A stretch of 64,000 nucleotides of DNA from Diploscapter coronatus (taxonomy: Eukaryota; Nematoda; Chromadorea; Rhabditida; Rhabditidae). The notes beneath the pieces were generated by a model. The model did no database searches. It had not been told where the DNA came from and was given only the letters and a program-made list of their open reading frames with translations. The position numbers were made by a program, and so were the translations under genes. Where the stretch lies: assembly GCA_964036155.1 (NCBI GenBank), contig OZ038423.1:79189249-79253248 (forward strand). The letters run 5' to 3'. This document shows positions 48,122-58,998 of this stretch, piece by piece. Every line of letters starts with the position of its first letter. The stretch's first letter is position 1.

Positions 48122-50674
48122 ATGGATCTGGAACGAATCGAGAACAACGTCTATTTTGCCAGTAAGTTAGCAAATTTTCAAGTTTCTAAAAATCATGAGG
48201 GTGCCCTTGCGAATTAAAAATCTTTAAAGGTGTTTGCAAAAAACAGATATCCCTCTAAATTGTATGCAAAATTATATCGAATTGCCTATGAAAAATGTTC
48301 GTTTATATTATGTCCTTAAGTGTATGCTTGTGCTAAGACCAAATTAAGCTTGCTACCCGGAAATTTGATACATATTCCGAATAAGAATACTTGTCTACCA
48401 AGTTCGAGTACGCTCTTACACTTTACTTGCATCCTAAAGATTTCTTCCCACTCTTATCCAATTTTTGCTTCTGCTAACTATGATGATTTTTTTCGCTTTC
48501 ATTGAATTAAATTGAAAAGCATGATGCAAGATTCTTTTGTAATGTTTGTTTTTTTTCAAGAACTCCAGCCTTTGTTCATTTTTCTGAGTCATAATTTCTT
48601 TTTCATTTTTCCGCATTTCGTTGATTTCTTCTCATAAAAATCGGTTGGTCTCCTCAAACCTTCTGGAACATTCGAAATTTTGTTTTGGAGCGAAAATGTC
48701 ATCGTCGACTCGTCGCACATCCGGTTTAGCAGCTCTGAAAAAAATGGCGGATCCCGAATCCGAAGACTATATGTCTTACCTGATGGGCTTTGACAATTCT
48801 AGAACCGTTTCTAGAACAGATTCTCGAAAGTCAAGAGATTTTTCTGGAGCCAGCGTTTCTAGACCCGATTCCCTAAAGGACCGTGATTTTTCCGGAACGG
48901 GATATTCGACTAGAAGAGATTCACCTTCTAGAACGGGGTCGAGAGCTGAGAGGGATTATTCTGGAGCAGGATATTCTAGCTCGATTTCCAATGGTACTTC
49001 CAGAAAAGAACGAGATTTTTCTGGAACTGGGATTGCCGGAATTTCTTCGAGCACCAGATTCCGGTTAAATCGTAAGAACAAAGCTCTACTTTGTCTGATT
49101 TTTCTTAATACCTGCTGAATTTCGAAGCGATTTTTCTCCCGAATTGATCAAAAATGCATGTGTTTTTGTTCGGATTTGTTTCAAACGCCTCCTACGGAGC
49201 AAGAAAAAGCTGGAGGACTTCATTTTATTTCTTCGTCGAGATTTTTCGAAGGACCTACCTGATTTTCCCTATTATCGTTATGGACATAGCTACTTATACG
49301 AAGATTCGCGCTAAAATGATCGAGAATCATAAGAAGCGTAACTTTTTTGAAATACTTGCTTCGTAACTTGTGCATGGCTTTATATGCTATCTTTCAATTT
49401 TAATTTTAAGCACGATTTAATACTTTATCATTAGATTCAAATAAAGTATTCTATTTAGAGGGATAATTTCCATAAATTTTCTTACGAATTAATTTAAAAT
49501 CTAAATTTCATAACTCTTGTTCTTAAATGACTATTTGTAGTCCACATCCACTTTTGAGGAGAGAGTAAGGGAGGGAAGTAAGGAAGAAGAAAGATTGGGT
49601 GTGGAATACAAGAGGCCGTTTTAAATTTATATATGTTTAAATTGTAGGCATGGAGTCCCAGAATTCTCACGACAAGGAGCTGGAAATCGAGGCGGCCGAA
49701 GAAAGAGAATACGTGACCAAATACCACGAAGGCATCAACTGCCCTGAACGTAAGATCTTTAAATTATTAAAAAGATATATTTAAACAATTATAAAATATC
49801 ATCATCTGAGATCTAAATAAATATATTCAGACTAAACTTATACTTTTAAAAATACTCAATCGATCCTTCAGAAGTCGAGGGAGAAATCCTCCTGGAGTCT
49901 GACGTCGACGACTTCAGACGCACGTCTAACGTCGCTGCTGATCAGGTAAATGACGCCATCGTATCGTGATCCTAAAAATGAGGTCGTCTAATTTCAGGAG
50001 CAAATTATCGCCGTCGCTGAACAGCGTGGCTACGAGGATGACGATGAAGTTGGCCGTGAGTTGGACGCTGAAATCCACGTCCCAAAGTACAGCCCTCCAT
50101 CTCCTCCCCAGGTAAGAAGGGCGTAGTATATGTTTTCAAGGGGCTGTGATTTTCAAAGGGCGTTACAATTTTAGAGGAACGCCATAACTTTTAAATAGCA
50201 TCATATTTTATGAAAAGAGGTGTCATATAGATAATTCCTCAGGTCCAAGACAGAAACACCGAGAACAGAAGCCCCCCGACCTATCACACCAAGAAGGGCG
50301 CCGTTATCTGGCCGCCGGCCGATGAACAGAACAAGGCTGCCAAAGATGCTGGGGACGACGACGTCAAAGCGCTTCCAAGAAAGCGAGTCTCCGACCTGAT
50401 CGCGAGATTTAATTCCGGAAGCATCGAGAACGGAAGCGGTAACAAGGACGTCAAATATAAGTCTGGTAAGGCTTAAAATCAAAATATAAAGTGCCCTAAA
50501 ATTGCTGTTTATAGAAATCCCTAAAAATTACTTGAAGTCGATATATTTTAATTCGTGCTTTTAGAGTAAATATACATTTTAAAAAGTGAAATAATTGCAA
50601 ATTAAATTTTTAACGATTTAGAATACGGCGCCACAGGCCAAGTCAGTCGACTTCAAGTCACTGATTTTCGATAA
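48122..50674 (+). CDS. Orphan acidic protein with two alternative first exons
   Basis: Two 5' exons end in the same phase. Exon 1a (48122-48163) encodes MDLERIENNVYFA. Exon 1b (from 48696) encodes MSSSTRRTSGLAALKKMAD, then SYLMGFDNSRTVSRTDSR and four copies of a roughly 20-residue repeat containing RD(F/Y)SG. Both can join the common part: MESQNSHDKELEIEAAEERE, TKYHEGINCPE, GEILLESDVDDFRRTSNVAA, EQIIAVAEQRGYEDDDEVGR, VPKYSPPSPPQ, YHTKKGAVIWPPADEQ, KALPRKRVSDLIARFNSGS and a last exon EYGATGQVSRLQVTDFR, stop 50672-50674. I do not recognise the family. The RKRVSDLIARFN block looks like a conserved short helix, perhaps for binding a partner in a cytoskeletal or adaptor protein, but that is a guess. 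The protein is otherwise low-complexity and likely disordered. A MITE (49533-49618) sits in the intron before the common exons. Confidence 0.7.
49533..49618. mobile_element. MITE family B, copy 3 (in orphan gene intron)
   Basis: 86 bp with ends TTTGTAGTCCACATCCACTT and GGGTGTGGAATACAAGAGGC and a purine-rich interior, related to 23172-23279 and 26515-26606. Confidence 0.75.
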
Positions 50675-51488
50675 AATCTCAAAAAATTTCCGAAATTCCA
50701 AATTTCTTAAGTCAAATTTCTGTTCACTGGTCGAATTTTTCCTACGCTATATGTCTTCTTTAAAAAAAATTCAGTTATTTCTTGTTTCCCTTAAAATCGA
50801 TAGTTAATGGGCGTGGCCTGATTTGAATTTTTTATTTGCAATTTTTCTGCATAATTTTCATTTTCATTTAAGTATTGATTTATGCTGGTGTTCACATGTT
50901 TTATATAATGCTTTACGCTTGGAAATCTCAATCTTCAATTTCGTATTATTTATTCAAAATCGTATGCACATTTAATATTAATGTAATAGCAATAAATTAC
51001 AACGTTTAAGGCACTTTCAAGAGTATCAATTTGATTTAGAGGTAAAGACATATAATTAAGATCCTGGATAGATCGTCACGTATAGAACTATGAAGTCCAT
51101 TTTTCTTAGATATTTTACATCATTTTAAGCTATAAATTCAGGTCTGAATAAGGAACCTCATCGTTTTAATTGCTTTTTGGAGCATATAATCTTAAAAGAC
51201 ATTATTTAATTAAGCTTCAACTTGTCTGTCCTAAACATAGATCACAACTCAAATAAGAACACACAACAAAATTATCGCCATGCTTTTAAAATACTGTTGA
51301 TGCCCAAATCTGGGAGGCGTGCAAAGTGGGGCGCACAATTATTTCTAGCGATTAGCAAATTGAGAAATAGCACGCGAATAGTAGGAGAGAAACTGGCGCC
51401 TAAAATCGCTCCTTTCTCTCCTCATTTTTGATCTCCCAGATTTGAGCATCAGCAATATCGTAATTTTCGTAATTAGGTTGTCTTAAAA
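50675..51488. other. Convergent 3' region containing MITE family A copy 2
   Basis: About 810 bp between the stop codons of the orphan gene (+) and the innexin gene (-). No coding block. It contains the family A element at 51298-51451. Confidence 0.5.
51298..51451 (+). mobile_element. MITE family A, copy 2
   Basis: 154 bp with terminal inverted repeats TGATGCCCAAATCTGGGAG and CTCCCAGATTTGAGCATCA (one mismatch). Matches the reverse complement of 22577-22720. Confidence 0.85.
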
Positions 51489-54400
51489 TCACATCCTGCT
51501 TGGAGGCCTTAAGAATTGGTCTGTGGGAATTGGTGTGGTTTGGGTGAGGTCTTCCCTCGACACGAGGGGCACCAGAACCGAGGTTTTCCTTCCGAATCCT
51601 AGCCCGGCAATTTCCGACGTCTGATCTGCTGAGCGTGCTCGTGCTTCCACCAACTCGTCCTTTTCTGAAATTACTAATTCAAAATTAACGAACATTTAGT
51701 CTAATTTATATCATAGGTAAACATATGAATATAGTGCTATATAGTTCCTATTTATAGCAATTTAGCATATGTAAATGGCATGTCTAGGTTTAAACTCAGT
51801 TTATACGAACTTAATGTGAAAATTCAAATAGACTTAAATTTTAATTATTAAATAGAAAATACCTCGATTATCTAATAGAGAAGCAATGACTTTGTGTCCT
51901 GGAATTGAGTGCATTTAGTGCAGATTGTTAAAAAATCGTGATTTTAAATATATTTAAATAGTTTAAAATTAAAAATTTGCCTTGTTCCGCCAAAAACTGA
52001 TCCCACATGACATCGACGACCTCTGTGCACATCAGCACTCCAGAATGAATGGTTATCATTTTTAACACAAACACTCCGTCCATCTTGATGAAATCCCGAA
52101 CGAACTTAAATTGAAAATATTAAATTCAATATTTTATAAGTGAAGAGAAAGTTGATCTGCATCAGTAAACTTAATTTTTAAATGTACTCTCCATTGTTTC
52201 CGAGATGAACCCTTGCAAAGAAAGGGGGAAGGGGTGCCCGCGAGTCTTAGCTATGTGTCTCTGCACTATGCTCCTCTTATCACCCTCTAGTCTCGATGCG
52301 TGCGTCTCGAGGTTATAGACGCAAAGTGCATACGACAAGGCTCATCTCGAGGACAATGAAGAGTAATATTCCTACTTCTTCCAGTTCAGTTTCAAAGTCG
52401 ATCCTTTTAAATGAAACATCGGCTAATTCCAGTCTTCTAGCGATAAACTTCCTTCTTTGATCGAAAGGTATGGAATAGAATATCCATGAAATAATTGAAT
52501 ACAAAGAAACGCAAGCCAAGACCGAGTACCAGAGCCATAACATTATGAAGACCTGAAATATCCAACACTCAACTTCACATTTAAACCTTAGCCTATGATA
52601 TAAAATCTAAAACTTTCATATGTAATATTATCGAAGCTTGAACATTCAACTTCAGTTTTTAATATACAACCTTAAAACTAATTGTTTAAGCCTCAAATCT
52701 CAGTACTTTAAGTTTAAAACCTCTATATAAATCCCTAAATCTCAATATCAAAGTTCACGCATTCGAAATAAAATAGAATTTCTTACCTTTTCACTGAAAA
52801 TATTAATAACCAGAACGCATTGTACGGTATGTCTTTGAACGTGACCCAAAATGCGAATTTGCATATCACAATATGTGATCATTGGAAAATTCGGGGACTC
52901 CTTCCAACCTAAACTACCATTTTGGTTACCATCATTTCAGATACGGTTTTTGGTAGCCCTTACCATTTCCTGCTATTAAATCAAATACCATTCCGAACCC
53001 ATAGAAAGGTCTTTCTCCTAATACCAGAAATCGACTCAATAACCACATCGAAAAATTAAACATAAAAATATATATATTTGTTTTAACTTACCTGAAACAA
53101 AACGTTGGACAAAAACAGGGCTTTTATGCCGATATACAGAAAAGTTAAGTAGGCCTCGTAAAAACGGAGATTTAGGAATTTGAAAATTCTGAAAAAGTTC
53201 GCTTATCTTAGTTAGAGCATGAAGTAGCATGAGTAAATTAGGTAACTAGTCATACTAATGATCTCACGCCAATCAGCAGGTCGTCTCACCAGGGCTGTCG
53301 GAGCTCCACTCTGAATGGAGTTCAACAATTTTCCCACTCCCGACAGCCCTGGATCTCACTATCTAATTCGAGGTATTTCCAAATCTCTATAAATAGTGAT
53401 CTCTGCCATTCAATAAAGGTTTTCACTCACATCGTCTAGTCTTTTTTCCCCGAACCCTCTACACAGAACAACAGTTCTCCCTACATCACTAACCTCACAA
53501 CTGTGATCTCCCGTTACTCAACTATGTTAAATTTTGTAAATCGCATTACCTATGATGGTAAGGATGCGTAGAACCAAATCTGAACCTATGACGAAAAACC
53601 GAAGACAGATGAGCGGCCAAGCCGTTGATATTCGCTCTTCTCTGGGCTAAATTAAAGCAGTCCAAATAAGCTTTTATTTTTTCGTAAGAAGACCCCCTTA
53701 AAGTTATATGAAAAATACAAATCTCGGGGCTTTTATCAAAGGAAAAGTCTAAGTTTTCGAACCTGGCTGCACATTGGACTTATCGTTGGCAAATCCCATA
53801 ATATCTTTCAATCGTATCCCTAAAAAATTCTAATTTATGCTAGTTCCTAGGTGTTGTTTTTATACCAGACTTATCATAGAGCAATCTCCAAAGTAGACAT
53901 GGCGAATAGAACATAAATGCAACGATAACCAAGAAGAATGGTACCCATTGGTAGTACGATACCTAAAAATGGCATCAAATAGGTGATGGCTGCTGCTATT
54001 TTTTGGTAATAACGCTACCATTGTCCTATCCCTATGTGAAACTTCTGGTAGATCTCCTTCAAGCGGTGCGTAATAGGTATTTTTTGCCCAGCAGTACATT
54101 TCTAAATTAATAATTAAAAATAAGGGGGTTTTTATTTATTTTTTTAAGAATCTTTTGTTTTATTATATACGCCTATTATAATTCTTATGCATATGTATTG
54201 ATTCAAGTCAAATTTTATTGGCATGAATTTTTATTTACTCTAAGCTTATGCACATGAATGATAGTGCGGTTTCTGAATTTAAAGATGATAAATAGATCTC
54301 GCGCATCATTTGATTGATTTTTTAAAGCTACAGTATACCTGTATAATCTTCCCAACTACTACGGTATTCCGCAGGCAGCCAACACTCGATAGGTCGACCG

Positions 54401-54686
54401 CCGAACATTTTTAAACTTATTAGGACCTGAATTTAAACTCAGATTTATACAAAGCTATGATGTATAAATTTAAACTAGGATCTAAGTTTAAATTGAAAAA
54501 TATCTCAAATGAATTTATAAATAAAAATTTTAGGTAAGAAAATGAAAATTTGAATTGTGGATATTGTTATACCCCAGTTAATAATAAAAATGTCGTGGTG
54601 TAATAATAATGTAGTCTATCCGAAATATCGTCATCAGGTTGGGGCTGAAGAAATGATAGAGTACCGACGATTTCAGAGAATACCAT
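51489..54686 (-). CDS. Innexin gap-junction protein
   Basis: Minus-strand gene of about 11 exons. From Met 54684-54686: [40 protein letters not shown] (TM1), [20 protein letters not shown] (extracellular loop 1 cysteines), [39 protein letters not shown] (the YYQWVPF signature and TM2), [52 protein letters not shown] (TM3), [34 protein letters not shown] (loop 2 cysteines), [19 protein letters not shown] (TM4), [16 protein letters not shown], and [16 protein letters not shown] with the [10 protein letters not shown] cytoplasmic motif. Stop at 51489-51491. Innexins form invertebrate gap junctions and hemichannels. All four TMs and conserved Cys positions are present, so the protein looks complete. 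A 64-bp palindrome (53289-53352) sits in an intron. Confidence 0.95.
53289..53352. repeat. Short palindromic element, family D-like (in innexin intron)
   Basis: Perfect 13-base inverted ends CCAGGGCTGTCGG and CCGACAGCCCTGG around a 38-base centre. The terminal AGGGCTGT is shared with the palindrome at 39669-39792 (GGCTGT...ACAGCCC), suggesting the same family or superfamily. Confidence 0.65.
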
Positions 54687-56032
54687 CTTCCTAAAATGAT
54701 ATATTGTAATTCATATATATTTTTAATTAAATAATAATTTATAGTAAACAGATCAAAATTTACTAAATTTAAATAATTCAATATAATAAAATTCAGAGAA
54801 TAAAATCTAGGCCTCAATCTATAACGCTAAGGCTTTACTGGTATAAAGTACGTCTAGATTTAGGCAAATAGTCGAGATGCTTTATGTGCTGAGGTGTGAG
54901 AATTTTCACATACAGTCTCTAAGAAATTCGAACAGTGCTACGATCTAAGTCAATATATTCTTACACAAATAGGAAAACACTTAATATGGGAACATTTTAA
55001 GATTAAATGAAATTTCGATAATAAGATTATCGTTACCCCTTTCTAGCTTTTGTAGTTCTAGGTAGTTTTTTCGGGGCGTAATAAGCAATTCGGGATATAG
55101 ATCTGGGTACCCAAATTATGAAACTGAATTCAAATAATAAATAAGAAACAAATCAATATATTTCAATTGAATCCCAAATACTATATATAGAAAAGCTTAA
55201 TCATATAAGCACTTCTCAGTTCGTATACATTTCAGGCTTGATGTGGCTGTTTAAATATTTAAATATCGAGTATATTCACTCTCTTCGCTCTCATGCGAAT
55301 GATCCTCGATGACTCAAATTATGAATAATCTTTGAAGAAATCAAACGTTAAATCTCTCAATCTGAAATTTACTTTTCGAACTTGTTTATTCTTCATTTTT
55401 TTGAAAAAAAATCTTACTAAGGGGGGTGAGAGGCGTATCCGCGAAAGGCGCAATATGAAATACACAGTGCAGAGCAGAGCACGGTGGCTAATCTCGCGAG
55501 TACCATTTTTTTCTCCTTCTGCAAAAGTTTTTTGCGGGACAAAGTGGAGTAAAATGCGGTTTAATAAAATAGCAAAAAACTTTTCTTTAATTAAAAAAAA
55601 ACCCGAAATTGCATCATCATTATATTAAATATTGCAATAATAGTTTATTTTTGATTTTAAATTCCGATCTTATACTTTAGATCTCTGATTGAACATATAC
55701 CTAGTCTGATGATCGTTCTCTGCGTCCTTGTCCTCTCTTATTTGCTGTGTCTGTGCTCTCTTCTATTCTAATTCTATTTTCCGTTTCGTCAATCATAAGG
55801 CTAGAGTTTCTTGTGTTTTTCGCTTTCAAACCAATGTCGCCAACATTGATCAATCTCTACACACGTTTTCATCCTTTAAATTTAAATTTAATCGACACTT
55901 AAATTCTTTGCCTTAAATTTAATATCCATGCCCTAAATGAGTTGTTATTTACCCATAAAATTAATACTTTTCCTTAGTATCATGCATTTATTCTGAATCT
56001 ATGTACTTTTAAATACAATTTATCTTTCAGAT
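54687..56032. other. Divergent intergenic region between innexin and carbonic anhydrase genes
   Basis: About 1.35 kb of AT-rich sequence. A 98-codon plus-strand open frame (55332-55628) has no family resemblance and no plausible splice context. It ends in the acceptor-like TATCTTTCAG before the next ATG. Confidence 0.45.
56021..56030 (+). promoter_or_regulatory. Putative spliced-leader acceptor of carbonic anhydrase gene
   Basis: TATCTTTCAG ends two bases before the ATG at 56033 with no upstream coding exon, the usual configuration of a nematode trans-splice site. Confidence 0.5.
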
Positions 56033-57415
56033 ATGAATAAACTACTTCGTGGTGTGATAAAATACCGCCAGACCATAAAAGATGACTTGGTAAAGCAGTT
56101 TAAGGAAATCGCTGATAACCCGAAGGTTAAACTTATGAAAAATCGATAAAAATTGCGAAGGTCGACTTTAAAATCAAAGAAAATCAATAAAGATCGTGAA
56201 AATCAGCTTCTATTTGAGAAAATAAATAAAGTTTGATGAAGATCAGCTGTTCGTCGTCTTAAGATAATACTTTCAATAAAAAATCGATAGATCAGTACAA
56301 ACGCTATTTCAGCCCACCGCAGTAATGTTTACCTGTATGGATTCTAGAATGCTACCTACGAGATTTACTCAGTCCAGGGTTGGCGATATGTTTGTGGTTC
56401 GAAATGGGGGAAATCTCGTGCCTGACGCTGCTAATTATGGTAAGAGAACGCCTTTTTCAAATTGTAACCTCCCTAAATTAGGCATTTCCACCGAAGTCTC
56501 AGTAACAACTGAGCCAGCAGCTCTTGAATTAGCCGTGAAGAGAGGCGGGATCAGACATGTGGTTGTGTGCGGTCATTCGGATTGTAAGGTTAGGAAAAGT
56601 CGATATTTTGGTAACCAAGTCAAATATTTGATGTATTAAACCCAAATTTTTGGCATACTAGCTCAAATGTTTAGTATTTAGGCCATGAATACCCTTTACG
56701 GTTTGCACCAATGCCCCAAAAATTTCGACCCCGAATCACCAATGGACCATTGGGTCAGGCGAAATGGGTATAGATCGATACAAAGGTAGGTCAAATTTTA
56801 AACAAGTTTTAATTCGAATTTTCAGGCTAAACGAAAGACTGCATTATGGTCCAAAAATAATGGAGTTTAAGAGCGATATCACACAAAGTCAAAGTTTTGA
56901 AGCTATCATTGACCCATTTGATAAATTGGCTGTAGAAGATAAGTTGTCTCAGGTAATTAGATTTTTCTCAGTTTAAATAGCTTTATTACAATTAAAAATA
57001 GCATAGGTATGATTATAACATTATTTTTAATTAAAACGATTATTTTAAAAGTAAAATAATCTAGATAAACGTACTTCAACAAATGACAAATATAACATCG
57101 CACGACTTCTTAAAAGACCTATTTGAAACGGGTAAATATTTTAGTTAAGATATAAGTTTAAATAGTTTTTAAATTCAGGTAAATTGCACGTCCACGGAAT
57201 GTGGTTCGATATTTATAAAGGCGATGTGTGGCTATTCTCTAAGGACAGAAAGCAATACGTTAAGATTGAGGTGAGATCTAAATTTAGATAATAATTCGAA
57301 TGATTTAAACTGATTTTAGGAAGAAACTGTAACCGATTTAATGCAAGAGCTCGATAAACGGTGTGGACCACACGAATCTAATGGAGCCCCGAAGGTTCTA
57401 CAAGTCAATAGCTAA
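56033..57415 (+). CDS. Beta-class carbonic anhydrase
   Basis: About eight exons. MNKLLRGVIKYRQTIKDDLV leads into TAVMFTCMDSRMLPTRFTQS, with the zinc ligand Cys and the catalytic Asp-Arg dyad in CMDSR, then GDMFVVRNGGNLVPDAANYG, EPAALELAVKRGGIRHVVVC and GHSDCK (zinc ligands His and Cys, HxxC), AMNTLYGLHQCPKNFDPESP, WVRRNGYRSIQRLNERLHYG, an extended helical region, and GKLHVHGMWFDIYKGDVWLF, the conserved C-terminal strand. Stop TAA 57413-57415; AATAAA signals near 57510-57519. It hydrates CO2 reversibly. Beta-CAs are absent from vertebrates; nematodes have them as BCA proteins. All zinc ligands and the dyad are intact. There is no obvious mitochondrial presequence. Confidence 0.95.
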
Positions 57416-58012
57416 TTTATTAGTCTTAAATATTTTACATCTGAGATTAGGATTTCGAATTTAGTACATATCACGCTTAGCCATAATCGAATAGGGTATT
57501 AAATTGCTCAATAAATAAAGCACTGATTGTAAAATTATTCCAAATTGTTACTTTCAAATACTAATCAGAAAACATAATAAATCCGGGCTCTTTAGAATGA
57601 AATAGTGATTTTCGTGAATCAGTCTCTCAAAAACAAGCGACACTACAACAAAATTTATAAGTGCGCCAAGAATAAAGTTCAGGATCAGTTAATCAGTAGG
57701 TTCAGTAAGTAGTTATGAGACATAAGAAAGAGTTTGCAAGACACGAACAACTGTCCGAATTTCAGAAAGTCTCACAAATCGTGATTTAATCATAGAGGTG
57801 GGTACCCCTATGGGTCCTAATCACAAAATCGTGGAAGCAAGACCCCGCCTCCACAAGTGGACAGAACTATGCTAATTTGAAAATCTTTTATAGCGAAAAA
57901 GTTTTCTTTGTACCTTCTGATGGATGTCATTTTCAAACTTAAAATTAGCATAGTTCCGTTCACAAAACGGGACGGGGCCTAATATCCGCATTTTTGTGAT
58001 TAGAACTCTGAA
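57416..58012. other. 3' flank of carbonic anhydrase and left inverted repeat
   Basis: The first part is the carbonic anhydrase 3' UTR with polyadenylation signals at about 57510. From 57738 the sequence is the left arm of the inverted repeat that flanks the duplicated block (see separate entry). No complete gene. Confidence 0.5.
57738..58007 (+). repeat. Inverted repeat flanking duplicated block, left arm
   Basis: About 270 bp repeated as the reverse complement at 61188-61461, with indels and substitutions. Inside it, 57818-58007 itself has inverted ends (CTAATCACAAAA and TTTTGTGATTAG) and an internal palindrome around CATAG...GCGAAAAAG, so it resembles a MITE. The extra outer ~80 bp, also shared by both arms, shows that the repeated unit is larger than that MITE. 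Confidence 0.8.
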
Positions 58013-58362
58013 TTTTCCAACCTCCAGAGTGATGTTGTGATCCGTCGCCCAGGGACGCCCGTTGATCAATGCCTTGAAGTGCAGCACGTGGTCCTGAGTG
58101 CGGCCTAGAAGCTTTTCAATGACGTTATTGTTTTTTAAAAGATGTTATTTTTTGTTATTATAATAACGAAATTTAATAACGTCATTGGCGTTATGTACTT
58201 ACGCTCTCCAATCGAACTATCAGCGCTGTCGTAAGTGAGCTTGCAACGCACGGGGTCGAACGCCCCGATCGGAGCGTTGGCTTGGAAGTTCGGATAGCTG
58301 CGACGCCGCTGGAGGGACTGGCGTCGCGAAGCCGAAAGCGAGGAGTCGGTCGAGGGGTCTGG
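58013..58362 (-). pseudogene. Fragment of the RS-rich gene (copy 2)
   Basis: Two exons of the RS-rich gene remain: the one encoding DHVLHFKALINGRPWATDHN and the one with SASRRQSLQRRRS and KLTYDSADSSIG. Relative to copy 1 it carries substitutions that change residues (for example PNSQAN to PNFQAN, and an Arg to Cys in the PVRRKL segment). All RS-repeat exons, the start codon and the terminal exon with the stop are absent, so it cannot encode the protein. Confidence 0.8.
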
Positions 58363-58998
58363 AAAAAAGCAAATTTTTAGATATGATCTGAAAATTTATT
58401 TAGATCGGGTTTGGAAAGTCTTGGATCGGTTCCAGAAAAGAAAATTATAGATCAGTTTTTCGAAAGTTAATTTTAAAAAGTGCATCCAAATGTTGTATCG
58501 GAATTTTCTGGACTTATAATCTTTAGAGTGTATGCTGATTTTGCATCATAATTTTGGGACTTGTATTTTCCTACCGGAAAAAGTCGAGGCATTCAAGATT
58601 CTCTGATTTGCTTTGTAGCAGAAATCATAAGTTTCGGGGTTGTTGTGAAAAAACTGCATCACAGTTAGATAAAGGTTTGCCACTAATCAAGCCCCGTTTT
58701 TTGGTCTTTTTGCATAGTTTGTGTTCTGGCGATGACTAGGAAATCTCGATGCTAATGGTTAAGGATAGACGATTTTGCCTGATTTAGGTACGGCGCGGAG
58801 AATATGAATCGAGTTTATTGGGTCGAATTTTCCCCTTATCAATTGATCATTAGTTTTAAGGTCTCAGAATATAGAAATATAAGCTTCTTGGGAATGAATG
58901 ATAAACTCGTGCACTCTCATTGTTTAAGTATAAATTGCACATGTGCATGTCTGGTCTATTTGAAAATTCTACATTTTTTATTTTTTTAGTTTTAGAAA

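Noticed and set aside
55332..55628. 98-codon plus-strand open frame upstream of carbonic anhydrase
   Set aside because: No homology, no splice consensus connecting it, Lys/Phe-rich as expected from AT-rich DNA.
57603..57714. Open stretch reading SLKNKRHYNKIYKCAKNK and ending in TAG
   Set aside because: No ATG, too short, no similar sequence elsewhere in the window; likely chance in the carbonic anhydrase 3' flank.
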